A DNA stretch of 14,814 nucleotides from JAUXIQ01 sp030620925 [NCBI: Nitrospinota bacterium] (lineage in GTDB: Bacteria; JAUXIQ01): positions 1 to 14,814 of the forward strand of contig JAUXIQ010000013.1 of NCBI GenBank assembly GCA_030620925.1, in the 5' to 3' direction. This document shows positions 7,514-14,765 of this stretch, piece after piece; position 1 is the stretch's first letter; each line of letters starts with the position of its first letter. The notes under the pieces were generated by a model that was not told where the DNA came from, did not search any database, and saw nothing but the letters and a program-made list of their open reading frames with translations. Both the position numbers and the translations under genes were made by a program.

Positions 7514-8035
7514 CTAACTTTTCCCCCCACTCTGTTCACCCCTTACCTCCTTCCTCACGATGACCGCCGCCCCCATGAGGGCGGCCAGCAGCAGCACGGA
7601 TACTATCTCGAAGGGGAGGAGGTATTTCTTGAGTAACAAATCGCCTATGAGGGCGGTGGTGGCCTGATACTCCAGTTGGCCCTCCAGGGACCACTGGGTC
7701 TTGAAGATGACCCCCAGCAGGACGGCCATTATCCCGATGAGTATCAGGGCGCCCTGCGCCGGACGCAGGGACTGATTGGAAATCTCCACGTCGGATATGC
7801 GGTGGGTAAGCATAACGGCGAAAATGATGAGCACCAGAATGCCTCCCACGTATATGAGAAGCTGGACGGCGGCGAGGAAATCCGCGCTCAACATGACGTA
7901 AATCCCCGCCACACCGAAAAAGGTGAACAGCAGGGCAAACGCCGAATAGACCAGGTTTCGCGAGAAAGCCACCAGGGCGGCGGAAGCCACGATGATGGCG
8001 GCAAACACGTAGACAACAATATTGAAGGACTGCAT
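7514..8035 (-). CDS. nuoJ: NADH-quinone oxidoreductase subunit J
   Basis: NuoJ is a membrane-arm subunit whose third helix changes shape during coupling in known complex I structures. The protein has 173 residues and five predicted helices. The diagnostic segment ADFLAAVQLLIYVGGILVL (51-69) continues into a hydrophobic run. The ATG at 8033-8035 lies 12 bases after the nuoI stop. The nearest Shine-Dalgarno-like sequence (GAGGAG, inside the nuoI end) is about 15 bases away, so initiation may depend on nuoI translation. The stop abuts nuoK. Confidence 0.95.
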   Translation of the reverse strand: MQSFNIVVYVFAAIIVASAALVAFSRNLVYSAFALLFTFFGVAGIYVMLSADFLAAVQLLIYVGGILVLIIFAVMLTHRISDVEISNQSLRPAQGALILIGIMAVLLGVIFKTQWSLEGQLEYQATTALIGDLLLKKYLLPFEIVSVLLLAALMGAAVIVRKEVRGEQSGGKS

Positions 8036-8047
8036 GGTATCCGCTAT

Positions 8048-8554
8048 CTACTCCTCGTTTTGCGCCGCTTTCAGTTTCTCTGCTTTCTTGAGTGCTTTTT
8101 CCACCAACTCCCGGTGTTTCTTCTCGTCTATGAACTCCAGGATGAGGTCTTCCATACGGTCGGTGGCGCCTTCGAACTCGCGGGTGTGCTCCAACCCCTT
8201 TGGTTTCACGGGGCAGGCCTCGGTGCACAGACCGCAATACATGCACTTGGCCATATCTATGTCAAACCGTTTGAGGACAAACCCTTTGGCTCCCTCAACC
8301 CGTTCCCTGTCGATTGAAATGCAATCTATGGGGCAGGTCATAGCGCACATGGAGCAAGCGTCGCACACGTCGGGATCGAAGGTGAGCATCCCCCGGGAGC
8401 GTTCGGGCAGCGTCTCTACCACGGGCACGGGCGTCCTGTCCGGGTACTGGATGGTGATGGATTTCCTGGCCGGGGTAAAATGCACCAGGGTCACCCCCAT
8501 CCCCTTGGCGATGGTGGAAATCGCTTCCCATATGTTCAAAAAATAGCGTCTCAT
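8048..8554 (-). CDS. nuoI: NADH-quinone oxidoreductase subunit I (2x[4Fe-4S])
   Basis: NuoI is a ferredoxin-like peripheral subunit carrying clusters N6a and N6b, passing electrons towards NuoB. The protein has 168 residues and two complete CxxCxxCxxxCP motifs: C64, C67, C70, C74 and C104, C107, C110, C114; an extra C78 follows the first. The lysine/glutamate-rich tail after about residue 140 is charged and probably helical. The start ATG (8552-8554) has AGAGGAG four bases upstream. With NuoE, F and G missing from the cluster, NuoI is the likely entry point for electrons from a soluble donor; this is inference by analogy with other 11-subunit complexes. Confidence 0.96.
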   Translation of the reverse strand: MRRYFLNIWEAISTIAKGMGVTLVHFTPARKSITIQYPDRTPVPVVETLPERSRGMLTFDPDVCDACSMCAMTCPIDCISIDRERVEGAKGFVLKRFDIDMAKCMYCGLCTEACPVKPKGLEHTREFEGATDRMEDLILEFIDEKKHRELVEKALKKAEKLKAAQNEE

Positions 8555-8567
8555 GCGCTCCTCTTTT

Positions 8568-9677
8568 TCAACCGCCTAAAAGAGCTGCTATGCTCTTATC
8601 CCCCCAGACCAGCATCCAGACCGCCGTGCCCACCAGGTTGAAAAAGGCGATGGGCACCATATATTTCCAGCCCACGGTCATGAGCTGGTCTACCCTGAGT
8701 CTGGGCAGGGTCCACCTGAGCCACATACAAACGAAAACCAGCACGAAAGTCTTGATGAGAAACGTTATAAGACCTGCCAGATTCACCGCCGAGGGGAGCA
8801 ATCCCCAGATTCCGGTGGGGAGATAAAAGGGCGTATTCCAGCCGCCCAGAAAAAGGGTAACCGCCACCGCGCTTATCACGTATACGTTGGCGAACTCGGC
8901 CAGGAAGAAGAGGCCGAAGCGGAACCCGCTGTATTCCGTGTTGTATCCTGAAACCAGCTCCGACTCAGCCTCGGGGATATCGAAGGGAATCCTGTTGCAT
9001 TCCGCCACGGCGGAGATGAAGAAGACGAAGAAGGCTATGAACGCAAAGGGGTTATGGAACAGGAACCAGTGCTGCGGCGCCCAGCCCTGGGCCTTGATTG
9101 TCCCCTGCATGCCGAGTGTCCCCGTAAGTAGAATCACCGCCAGGACGGAGAGAATCTGGGGCACCTCGTAGCTGATTATCTGCGCTGCGGACCTCATCCC
9201 GCCCAGCAGAGACAAATTGTTATTGGAAGCCCAGCCGGACATGATGATACCCACAACCACCATCGAGGATACCGCAAATATATACAGTATGCCTATGTTG
9301 AGATCGGCGGCGATCAGTTTCTGGCTGAAAGGGAGCGCAGCGAAGGTGAGGAAACTGCCCACGAAAACGATGTAGGGAGCCAGCTTGAACAGCCTGCGAT
9401 CGGCGGCGGTCGGTATTATATCTTCCTTGAGAATGAGCTTCACCCCGTCGGCTACGAACTGGAAAATACCCTGAGGCCCGACCCTGTTGGGGCCGATGCG
9501 GGACTGCATCTTGCCCGCCACCCTGCGTTCAACGAAGGTGAGGGCGCCCGCCATCGGGACCACGAAAAGGAGCAGGAGCAGCCCCCCCACCACCATGATG
9601 ATGAGGTAGACATACTCCGACGGTATCGCCCGGGTAAATTCCAGGTTCTCTATTATCCAATCAGCAAAGTATCGCAA
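8568..9677 (-). CDS. nuoH: NADH-quinone oxidoreductase subunit H
   Basis: NuoH anchors the peripheral arm and forms most of the quinone tunnel with NuoB and NuoD. The protein has 369 residues and about eight helices. Conserved segments: FVERRVAGKMQSRIGPNRVG (48-67), RSAAQIISYEVP (162-173), and NRIPFDIPEAESELVSGYN (228-246), the acidic loop near the quinone site. The start is TTG (9675-9677), directly preceded in frame by TAA, so no longer form exists. AAGGA lies about eleven bases upstream. nuoD ends 32 bases before it and nuoI starts 13 bases after its stop. Confidence 0.95.
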   Translation of the reverse strand: MRYFADWIIENLEFTRAIPSEYVYLIIMVVGGLLLLLFVVPMAGALTFVERRVAGKMQSRIGPNRVGPQGIFQFVADGVKLILKEDIIPTAADRRLFKLAPYIVFVGSFLTFAALPFSQKLIAADLNIGILYIFAVSSMVVVGIIMSGWASNNNLSLLGGMRSAAQIISYEVPQILSVLAVILLTGTLGMQGTIKAQGWAPQHWFLFHNPFAFIAFFVFFISAVAECNRIPFDIPEAESELVSGYNTEYSGFRFGLFFLAEFANVYVISAVAVTLFLGGWNTPFYLPTGIWGLLPSAVNLAGLITFLIKTFVLVFVCMWLRWTLPRLRVDQLMTVGWKYMVPIAFFNLVGTAVWMLVWGDKSIAALLGG

Positions 9678-9709
9678 TTATCTGTATGTCCTTGTGCTCC
9701 AAGAGCTTT

Positions 9710-10828
9710 CTACCTGTCGATTTCGGGGGCCACCACGTCCAGGCTCCCGATGAGCGCCACCAGGTCCGCTATCATTAAGCCCCGGCTGGTAAGCTCAACG
9801 ATGCTCATTGCGGAAAATGAGCCGGTTCTTATCCTGAGCCGATAAGGCTTATCGGAACCGTCGCTTATGACATAGTATCCCAGTTCCCCGCGGACGCTTT
9901 CCGTCCTCACGTAAGCTTCCCCTTCGGGGACTTTGAGCGAGGCGGGGAGCTTTGTCTGCACCGGCCCGTCTGGAACAGCGGCCAGGCACTGCTTGATTAT
10001 CCTGGAGCTCTCCACCATCTCCCTTATGCGCAGCATATAGCGGTCGTAGCAGTCCCCCACTTGCCCCTTTTCGCCGGTTCCCACGGGTATATCGAACTCG
10101 AACTGAGGGTAGACGGAGTAGGGCTCGTCCCTGCGCAAATCCCACTTCACTCCGGAGGCGCGCAAGTTAGGGCCCACCAGTCCATAATCAACGGCGTTCT
10201 CTGCACTAATAACGGCAACATCCGCCATCCGCTTGACGAAAATCTTGTTGTATGAAAGAAGCCTGTTGTACTCGTCCACGGCGGGCACAAAGTGGTCAAG
10301 AAACTCGATGGTCTTCTCCGCGAAACCGGCGGGCAAATCCTGGGCCACGCCGCCGATGCGTATGTAATTGTAAGTGAGCCTGGCCCCGCACAATTCTTCC
10401 ATCAGGTCGTTGATGGTCTCCCTCTCCCGAATGGCGTGGAGGAAAGGCGTAACAGCCCCCAGTTCCAGCCCCATTACTCCAACCGATATAAGATGGCTGG
10501 CGATGCGGTTCAACTCTGATGCGATGACCCGGATATACTCCGCCCGCGGGGGGACTTCTATGCCCGCCAGCTTCTCGACGGTCATGGCGTAGCCCATGTT
10601 GCAGTTCATGGCCGCCAGGTAATCGATCCTGTCCGTAAAGGGCATGAACTGGGGATACTTCAACTTTTCCGCTATCTTCTCTATGCTACGGTGGAGATAG
10701 CCCACGTCCGGCTTAGCCACGCGCATCACCTCGCCATCGGTGTGCACTACGAATCGCATGACACCGTGGGTGCTGGGATGCTGCGGCCCCATGTTGAGGA
10801 CCATTTCTTCCGTGCGGAACTCAGGCAT
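9710..10828 (-). CDS. nuoD: NADH-quinone oxidoreductase subunit D
   Basis: NuoD is the 49-kDa-type subunit, homologous to the large subunit of NiFe hydrogenases, and forms the quinone-binding site with NuoB. The protein has 372 residues and is not fused to Nuo[11 protein letters not shown] (14-23) gives H21, and Y70 in RIDYL lies 49 residues on, the same spacing as the quinone-ligating His38/Tyr87 pair of Thermus Nqo4. The C-terminus [11 protein letters not shown] lacks the Cys pair of hydrogenases, as expected for complex I. The ATG at 10826-10828 follows a purine-rich GGTGATAGAG, 29 bases after nuoC. Confidence 0.96.
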   Translation of the reverse strand: MPEFRTEEMVLNMGPQHPSTHGVMRFVVHTDGEVMRVAKPDVGYLHRSIEKIAEKLKYPQFMPFTDRIDYLAAMNCNMGYAMTVEKLAGIEVPPRAEYIRVIASELNRIASHLISVGVMGLELGAVTPFLHAIRERETINDLMEELCGARLTYNYIRIGGVAQDLPAGFAEKTIEFLDHFVPAVDEYNRLLSYNKIFVKRMADVAVISAENAVDYGLVGPNLRASGVKWDLRRDEPYSVYPQFEFDIPVGTGEKGQVGDCYDRYMLRIREMVESSRIIKQCLAAVPDGPVQTKLPASLKVPEGEAYVRTESVRGELGYYVISDGSDKPYRLRIRTGSFSAMSIVELTSRGLMIADLVALIGSLDVVAPEIDR

Positions 10829-10857
10829 CTCTCTATCACCAATTCAGAAATCTTCCC

Positions 10858-11334
10858 CTATTCCCTGTGGCAGGGAATGCCGTCGTATTCTTCAGGGAAG
10901 ACATAGTCTTTACGCAGGGGATGGCCCGGCCAATCTTCGGGTAATAAGATTCTGCTCAGGTCGGGGTGGCCTTCAAAGCGGATTCCCATGAGATCGTAAG
11001 CTTCTCTCTCATGCCAGTTGGCGGCCTTCCAGACCGATTGCACTGAAGTGATGCGGGGGTCGGCCTTTTCCACGTATACTTTAAGCACTACACGCCGCTT
11101 GTGCTGCATGGAATAAAGATGGTAGACCACGGCATAGTTTTCGCCGTAGTCCACTGAGCTCAGACACATTAGCGAATCGAAGTGCAGCCCTTGAGCTTCC
11201 TTGAGGTAAGCTGCGATCTCCAGCAGATGCGAGCCGTTGACTACGATGAAGGGGTCTCCATTCCCCTCCCTGAATTCCATCACCGCATCCCCGAAGCGGG
11301 ATTTCAACTCTTCGTGTATGGCTGCCGGTTCCAT
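10858..11334 (-). CDS. nuoC: NADH-quinone oxidoreductase subunit C
   Basis: NuoC is the 30-kDa-type peripheral subunit, which stabilises NuoD and NuoI. The protein has 158 residues, a stand-alone form. The family signature runs from HEREAYDLMGI (108-118) through FEGHPDLSRILLPEDWPGHP (120-139) to RKDY. The ATG at 11332-11334 has AAAGGA just upstream with short spacing. It lies 24 bases after nuoB and 29 before nuoD. Confidence 0.95.
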   Translation of the reverse strand: MEPAAIHEELKSRFGDAVMEFREGNGDPFIVVNGSHLLEIAAYLKEAQGLHFDSLMCLSSVDYGENYAVVYHLYSMQHKRRVVLKVYVEKADPRITSVQSVWKAANWHEREAYDLMGIRFEGHPDLSRILLPEDWPGHPLRKDYVFPEEYDGIPCHRE

Positions 11335-11358
11335 GTTCCTTTCAACGTCTCAATATTA

Positions 11359-11844
11359 TTAATTGTCCTTGACCAGATATTTTTCCTTTTTTATAAGCTC
11401 CTGCAGCTTAATTATTCCCTCGGCCAGCGCCTCAGGGCGGGGCGGACAGCCGGGCACGTATACATCCACCGGTATGATCAGGTCCACGCCCTCAACCACG
11501 GAATACCCTAACTGGAAGAGCCCGCCGCAGTTGGCGCAGCTCCCCATGGAGATGACATACTTGGGCTCCGGCATCTGATGGTAGAGGAGCTTTAGTCGGG
11601 AAGCCATCTTATAAGTGAGCGTGCCCGCAACTATCATCAGGTCGGACTGCCGGGGAGTGGCCCGGAACATGGCGCCGAACCTGTCCAGGTCGGTCCTCGG
11701 TCCCCCCGCCTGCATCAGCTCTATTCCGCAACAGGCCAGGGCGAAGAGGAGATACCAGAGCGAAGAGAAGCGTCCCCAGTTAAGGAACTGGTCCACAGTA
11801 GTAAAAAGGACGTTGCCCGGCATCTCGTTGATCATTTTGCGCAT
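11359..11844 (-). CDS. nuoB: NADH-quinone oxidoreductase subunit B (N2 cluster)
   Basis: NuoB carries cluster N2, the last iron-sulfur centre before quinone. The protein has 161 residues. The four ligands are present: C38 and C39 in [10 protein letters not shown]103 in MGSCANCGG, and C133 in [11 protein letters not shown], matching the tandem-Cys pattern of the family. The N-terminal region is shorter than in E. coli, as in many bacteria. The ATG (11842-11844) directly abuts the nuoA TAG, and GGAGGAAGAAGAG sits at the end of nuoA, so the two are translationally coupled. Confidence 0.97.
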   Translation of the reverse strand: MRKMINEMPGNVLFTTVDQFLNWGRFSSLWYLLFALACCGIELMQAGGPRTDLDRFGAMFRATPRQSDLMIVAGTLTYKMASRLKLLYHQMPEPKYVISMGSCANCGGLFQLGYSVVEGVDLIIPVDVYVPGCPPRPEALAEGIIKLQELIKKEKYLVKDN

Positions 11845-12240
11845 CTACTCTTCTTCCTCCACTATCTTTTTAATCCACTCCAGGTCTCCCTTCGCCCACA
11901 CGTAGGCAAGAGCCACCAGTAATATGGCTACGAAGATTATGATTTCCACGAAGGCCAGCAATCCCCTGCCGGAGATCACCCAGCCTCTGAATACAGTGGC
12001 CACGGGATAGATGAGGACCGCCTCCACGTCAAAATTGAGAAAGACCAGGGCCACAACGTAGAACCGTATATTGAAGTTTATCCAGGAGCTGCCTACCGGA
12101 CGTTCTCCGCACTCGTAGGTGGTGAGCTTGTCCACCTCTTCCACCTCCGGGCGAACCAGTCGTGATACTGCCAGCACCACCGCCGCAAAAGCGATGCCCA
12201 CCAGGGCGAAAATCAGAGCTGTTGAAAAATGGAAAAGCAT
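11845..12240 (-). CDS. nuoA: NADH-quinone oxidoreductase subunit A
   Basis: NuoA is a three-helix membrane subunit at the junction of the two arms. The protein has 131 residues. The loop motif TTYECGERPVGSSW (40-53) contains C44, the residue that senses the active/deactive state in mitochondrial homologues. FLNFDVEAVLIYP (67-79) carries the conserved D71 and E73. The ATG at 12238-12240 follows GGAGAAGGG. It is the first gene of the operon, behind a candidate promoter and a leader of about 167 bases. Confidence 0.96.
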   Translation of the reverse strand: MLFHFSTALIFALVGIAFAAVVLAVSRLVRPEVEEVDKLTTYECGERPVGSSWINFNIRFYVVALVFLNFDVEAVLIYPVATVFRGWVISGRGLLAFVEIIIFVAILLVALAYVWAKGDLEWIKKIVEEEE

Positions 12241-12360
12241 TGACCCTTCTCCGGAGTGCTATATTTAGATCGAAATATCGCGGGCCGAGAGGCGTGAGCA
12301 CAAAAAAAATTAACAACTATATCTTGTTAGTAAACAGAGTTTTCACTATAATTCTTATCT

Positions 12361-12396
12361 CGAAACCGACTAAAAATCAAGGTCGGCGGAGTTTCG
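12361..12396 (-). promoter_or_regulatory. Hairpin in the nuo leader
   Basis: The outer arms CGAAAC (12361-12366) and GTTTCG (12391-12396) pair over six bases. Inside, CGAC/GTCG pair around an AT-rich loop, leaving a five-base bulge on one side. If the promoter at 12414-12442 is used, this falls near the 5' end of the nuo messenger. Its function is unknown. Confidence 0.35.
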
Positions 12397-12413
12397 CGCT
12401 TGGCGTCTATTTT

Positions 12414-12442
12414 ATTATTCTCGGGAATATGGTACCTGTAAA
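12414..12442 (-). promoter_or_regulatory. Candidate sigma-70 promoter for the nuo operon
   Basis: On the minus strand TTTACA (12437-12442) and AATAAT (12414-12419) are spaced by 17 bases; each matches consensus at five of six positions. The start would be near 12407, giving a leader of about 167 bases before nuoA. Two closer TATAGT hexamers (12345-12350, 12316-12321) lack good -35 partners. In such AT-rich DNA a chance match is possible. Confidence 0.4.
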
Positions 12443-12594
12443 GAAAAGGTGAATTGTTGAAGTGGCAGGGGAGAATTTCACCAGGCCGAAAATCGGTTCA
12501 CTAATTTTTATAACATACAACTTATGATAAATCAAACAAAAATGGCTCCCCTGAAAACAACCGTGGCAGGTGATAAGTATTTTAAAACAAAGAG

Positions 12595-12643
12595 TATTAC
12601 CCGTCCGTTGTATAGGCGGCAAGTAATAGACTCAGACGTGAGT
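12595..12643 (+). promoter_or_regulatory. Tandem hairpins upstream of the CoA transferase
   Basis: The first hairpin pairs TATTAC (12595-12600) with GTAATA (12623-12628). Inside, CCGTC pairs with GGCGG (one G-T), with a three-base bulge. The second follows after one base: ACTCA-GACG-TGAGT (12630-12643). Both lie 50-100 bases before the gene start, in a likely leader. No T tract follows, so they are not a standard terminator. The second could equally be a palindromic operator. Confidence 0.35.
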
Positions 12644-12678
12644 GTGGCTTAAATCCTCAATAATAAAATCAAAAGTAT

Positions 12679-12694
12679 GGGAGGGGCTCCCTTG
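12679..12694 (+). promoter_or_regulatory. Ribosome site and TTG deciding the CoA transferase start
   Basis: GGGAGGGG (12679-12686) is followed six bases later by an in-frame TTG (12692-12694). The ATG at 12677 has no Shine-Dalgarno sequence before it and overlaps this site. The TTG is therefore the likelier start. Confidence 0.6.
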
Positions 12695-13879
12695 GAAAGC
12701 GCATTATCGGGAATACGTATATTGGATTTGACTCAAACCCTGGCAGGGCCTTACGGGGCGATGCTGATGGGAGACTTAGGAGCCGAGATAATAAAGATCG
12801 AGCCGCCGGGCGGCTGCCAGACGAGGAAGATACCTCCTTATTTCCTCCACGGGGACAGCGCTTACTTCCTCAGCCTGAACAGGAGCAAGAAAGGCATGGT
12901 TCTGGATTTGAAGCAGGAAGCGGGCCGCAACATCTTTTGCGACCTGGTCAAAGTCTCCGACGTGGTCTTCGACAATTTCCGCCCCGGCGTGATGGAGCGT
13001 CTCCAGCTCGACTACGAAACCTTGAGTAAACTCAACCCGCGGATCATCTCCTGCTCCCTTTCCGGTTACGGAAACACCGGGCCCTACCGGAACCGACCCG
13101 GCTACGACTACATAATGCAGGGCGTGGGCGGGATGATGAGCATCACCGGCGAGCCGGGCTCGCCGCCGGCTAAATCGGGCCTCTCAGTCATCGACCACGG
13201 TGCGGGGATGTTCTCGGTTATCGGTATCCTGAGCGCCATAGTGGCCAGGGAAAAGACGGGCCGGGGGCAATTCATAGACATCAGCCTGCTGGACACCCAG
13301 ATTTCTTTCCTCTCGTACGTGGGAGCCAACTACCTGATAGGGGGTCAGGTCCCGGGCAAGGTGCCCATGTCGGGTCATCCTTCCCAGACACCCATGCAAA
13401 TATTCATGGCCAAAGACGAATATATATACATACTGGCCGGAACGGACAAGTTCTGGGATATCTTCACCGGAGTCATCGGAAGGCCGGAGCTGGCGGACGA
13501 CCCCCGCTTCGAGAACATGGCCGCCCGCTACCAGCACAAGCAGGAACTGCTGGACATCGTCTCGCCGATCATAAGCCAGAAGACGATGGCCGAGTGGATG
13601 GAGCTGCTGGTGGAAGCGGGTATTCCCTGCGGGCCCATCAACACCGTAGACCGGGCGCTGGAAGACCCCCAGGTGCTGGCCAGGGAGATGGTGGTGGAGA
13701 TGGAGCACGCCAAGGGAGGGAAGATGAAAGTCCCCGCCAACCCCTTAAAGATGAGCGACACCTCGCCCTCTTACAATCCACCTCCTAACATAGGGCAGCA
13801 CACCGAAGAAATATTGCGCGGGATTCTCGATTACAGCGAAGAACAGATAGAAGTTATGCGGACCGATGGCGTCATCTGA
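12692..13879 (+). CDS. Class III CoA transferase (CaiB/BaiF family)
   Basis: Enzymes of this family move CoA between carboxylic acids through an aspartyl-CoA intermediate; substrates include formate/oxalate, carnitine, bile acids and aromatic acids. From the TTG the protein has 395 residues. The N-terminal SGIRILDLTQTLAGPYGAML and DLGAEIIKIEPPG are family hallmarks. GSPPAKSGLSVIDHGAG contains the catalytic aspartate (D168 from the TTG, D173 from the upstream ATG), close to Asp169 of formyl-CoA transferase. GRGQFIDISLLD and the C-terminal PCGPINTVDRALEDPQV region are also typical. The substrate cannot be read from the sequence, and no dehydrogenase, hydratase or ligase is adjacent. The gene is divergent from nuo and reads as a single unit. 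Confidence 0.93.
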   Translation: MESALSGIRILDLTQTLAGPYGAMLMGDLGAEIIKIEPPGGCQTRKIPPYFLHGDSAYFLSLNRSKKGMVLDLKQEAGRNIFCDLVKVSDVVFDNFRPGVMERLQLDYETLSKLNPRIISCSLSGYGNTGPYRNRPGYDYIMQGVGGMMSITGEPGSPPAKSGLSVIDHGAGMFSVIGILSAIVAREKTGRGQFIDISLLDTQISFLSYVGANYLIGGQVPGKVPMSGHPSQTPMQIFMAKDEYIYILAGTDKFWDIFTGVIGRPELADDPRFENMAARYQHKQELLDIVSPIISQKTMAEWMELLVEAGIPCGPINTVDRALEDPQVLAREMVVEMEHAKGGKMKVPANPLKMSDTSPSYNPPPNIGQHTEEILRGILDYSEEQIEVMRTDGVI

Positions 13880-13902
13880 TCCGCCTTGCAAGGGTAAGCG
13901 AT

Positions 13903-13958
13903 GGCGGGAAGAAGTATCGGTAAACAAATTGCGAAGACGAGAAGTTTCATCTCCCGCC
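13903..13958. terminator. Inverted repeat between convergent genes
   Basis: GGCGGGA (13903-13909) and TCCCGCC (13952-13958) are perfect 7-base complements around a 42-base loop. They lie between the stops of the CoA transferase and the outer-membrane protein gene. The long loop and absence of a T tract make bidirectional termination only a possibility. Confidence 0.25.
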
Positions 13959-13990
13959 CCCGCAAGACGCTCGAACCGTATGATTTCCTT

Positions 13991-14557
13991 TTAAAAATGG
14001 CCTCCTAACAGCAGCCCGATGTGCATTCCGCCTACTTTACGATTTACGCCGGCAAGGGTTATTTCGCCAGATGAATATCTCAACTCAAGCCCCAGGTTTG
14101 TTTTCCCTAATAACCTCTTGTATACACCGCCGCTCAACCAGAAACCCACGGTGCTATCAGATTCAATGCTCCCGAATATTTCCAGCTCGCCGCCGATGAT
14201 TGCGACCCCTCCACCGACGAAAGGATGTATCGAGCCAAGATTCACGATCTTGCGAACACCGATGTCAAACTCAAAAGTTTCGCTTTCAAGCCCGGGAATT
14301 AAAATAGACGCTGCCCCTTGGCTGAATAGACCGCCCACGGCGATGCTTACCGGCCAGCTCTTCTTCCTGAAATCGACCCCCACGCCAAACTCAAAATGCT
14401 TGTCTGAACCCAACCAATCAGCTTCCTTAAGGAGCTTGCCCCCAACAAAAATGTTGGCGTTACCCGTCCAACCACCTGCGCTTGCCGGAACAACAGACGC
14501 GATTGTAAAAAGAAACAATAAAGGAACGACGGAAAATAATACAGCCCATTTCTTCAT
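13991..14557 (-). CDS. Small beta-barrel outer-membrane protein
   Basis: This 188-residue protein has a classic signal peptide: MKKW, a hydrophobic core, and cleavage expected after ASA (25-27). The mature part alternates polar and hydrophobic residues in glycine- and aromatic-rich strands, and ends in Phe, the signal recognised by the outer-membrane insertion machinery. Strand-like segments such as FEFGVGVDF, VSIAVGGLF, FEFDIGVRKIV, IHPFVGGGVAII, VGFWLSGGVY and LGLELRYSSGEI suggest about eight strands, like OmpA/OmpW-type small barrels. Its function is unknown. The ATG (14555-14557) has GAGGGGG about seven bases upstream. Base use is visibly more AT-rich than in the nuo genes. It faces the CoA transferase and has no operon partner in view. 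Confidence 0.75.
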   Translation of the reverse strand: MKKWAVLFSVVPLLFLFTIASVVPASAGGWTGNANIFVGGKLLKEADWLGSDKHFEFGVGVDFRKKSWPVSIAVGGLFSQGAASILIPGLESETFEFDIGVRKIVNLGSIHPFVGGGVAIIGGELEIFGSIESDSTVGFWLSGGVYKRLLGKTNLGLELRYSSGEITLAGVNRKVGGMHIGLLLGGHF

Positions 14558-14676
14558 TTTTTAACCCCCTCGTCTATAACAAGACTTCTATTTGCTTATT
14601 TGGTTGTATTTTAACCACCTTTTACACTAATTCGACAAAGAGCAACTCATGGTTTACATTTATTTTGAGTCGCCCT

Positions 14677-14697
14677 GGGCAGGCACAAGACCTGCCC
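14677..14697. repeat. GGGCAGG hairpin, dispersed-repeat type
   Basis: GGGCAGG-CACAAGA-CCTGCCC forms a 7-bp hairpin followed by CCTACG. This wording recurs between genes in many environmental bacterial genomes, from memory. Only one copy is in the window, so its repeat nature here is inferred. It lies 20 bases from the next repeat. Confidence 0.45.
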
Positions 14698-14717
14698 CTA
14701 CGCACAGCGCCGTATCG

Positions 14718-14765
14718 TGTCATTCTGAACGAAGTCCCGCTTAGCGGCACGGAGTGAAGAATCTC
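14718..14765 (-). repeat. Dispersed repeat GAGATTCTTCA...CAGAATGACA, copy 2
   Basis: Read on the minus strand, the ends are GAGATTCTTCA (14755-14765) and CAGAATGACA (14718-14727), the same as in the copy at 1718-1756. The centre is longer and unrelated, with a small CCGC-TTA-GCGG stem. Conserved ends with a variable centre resemble a small non-autonomous mobile palindrome. Confidence 0.6.

Larger units (their letters stand above)
12241..12691. other. AT-rich divergent intergenic region, nuoA / CoA transferase
   Basis: This stretch of about 450 bases separates divergent genes. No credible protein is encoded: the short open frames are AT-rich, lack ribosome sites and resemble nothing I know. 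It contains a candidate nuo promoter (12414-12442), a hairpin in the nuo leader (12361-12396), two tandem hairpins before the CoA transferase (12595-12643), and smaller stems such as CCGA-AAA-TCGG (12486-12496) and GGTGAA/TTCACC (12448-12482). I found no convincing plus-strand promoter; TATGAT at 12523-12528 lacks a well-spaced -35 box. None of the structures matches a riboswitch class I can name. Confidence 0.6.

Noticed and set aside
12448-12502. Riboswitch-like cluster of small stems
   Set aside because: The stems are short, and no conserved core of a known class (cobalamin, TPP, SAM, c-di-GMP) could be recognised.
12407-12622. Small minus-strand open frame upstream of nuoA
   Set aside because: AT-rich, no ribosome site and no recognisable protein features; likely chance.
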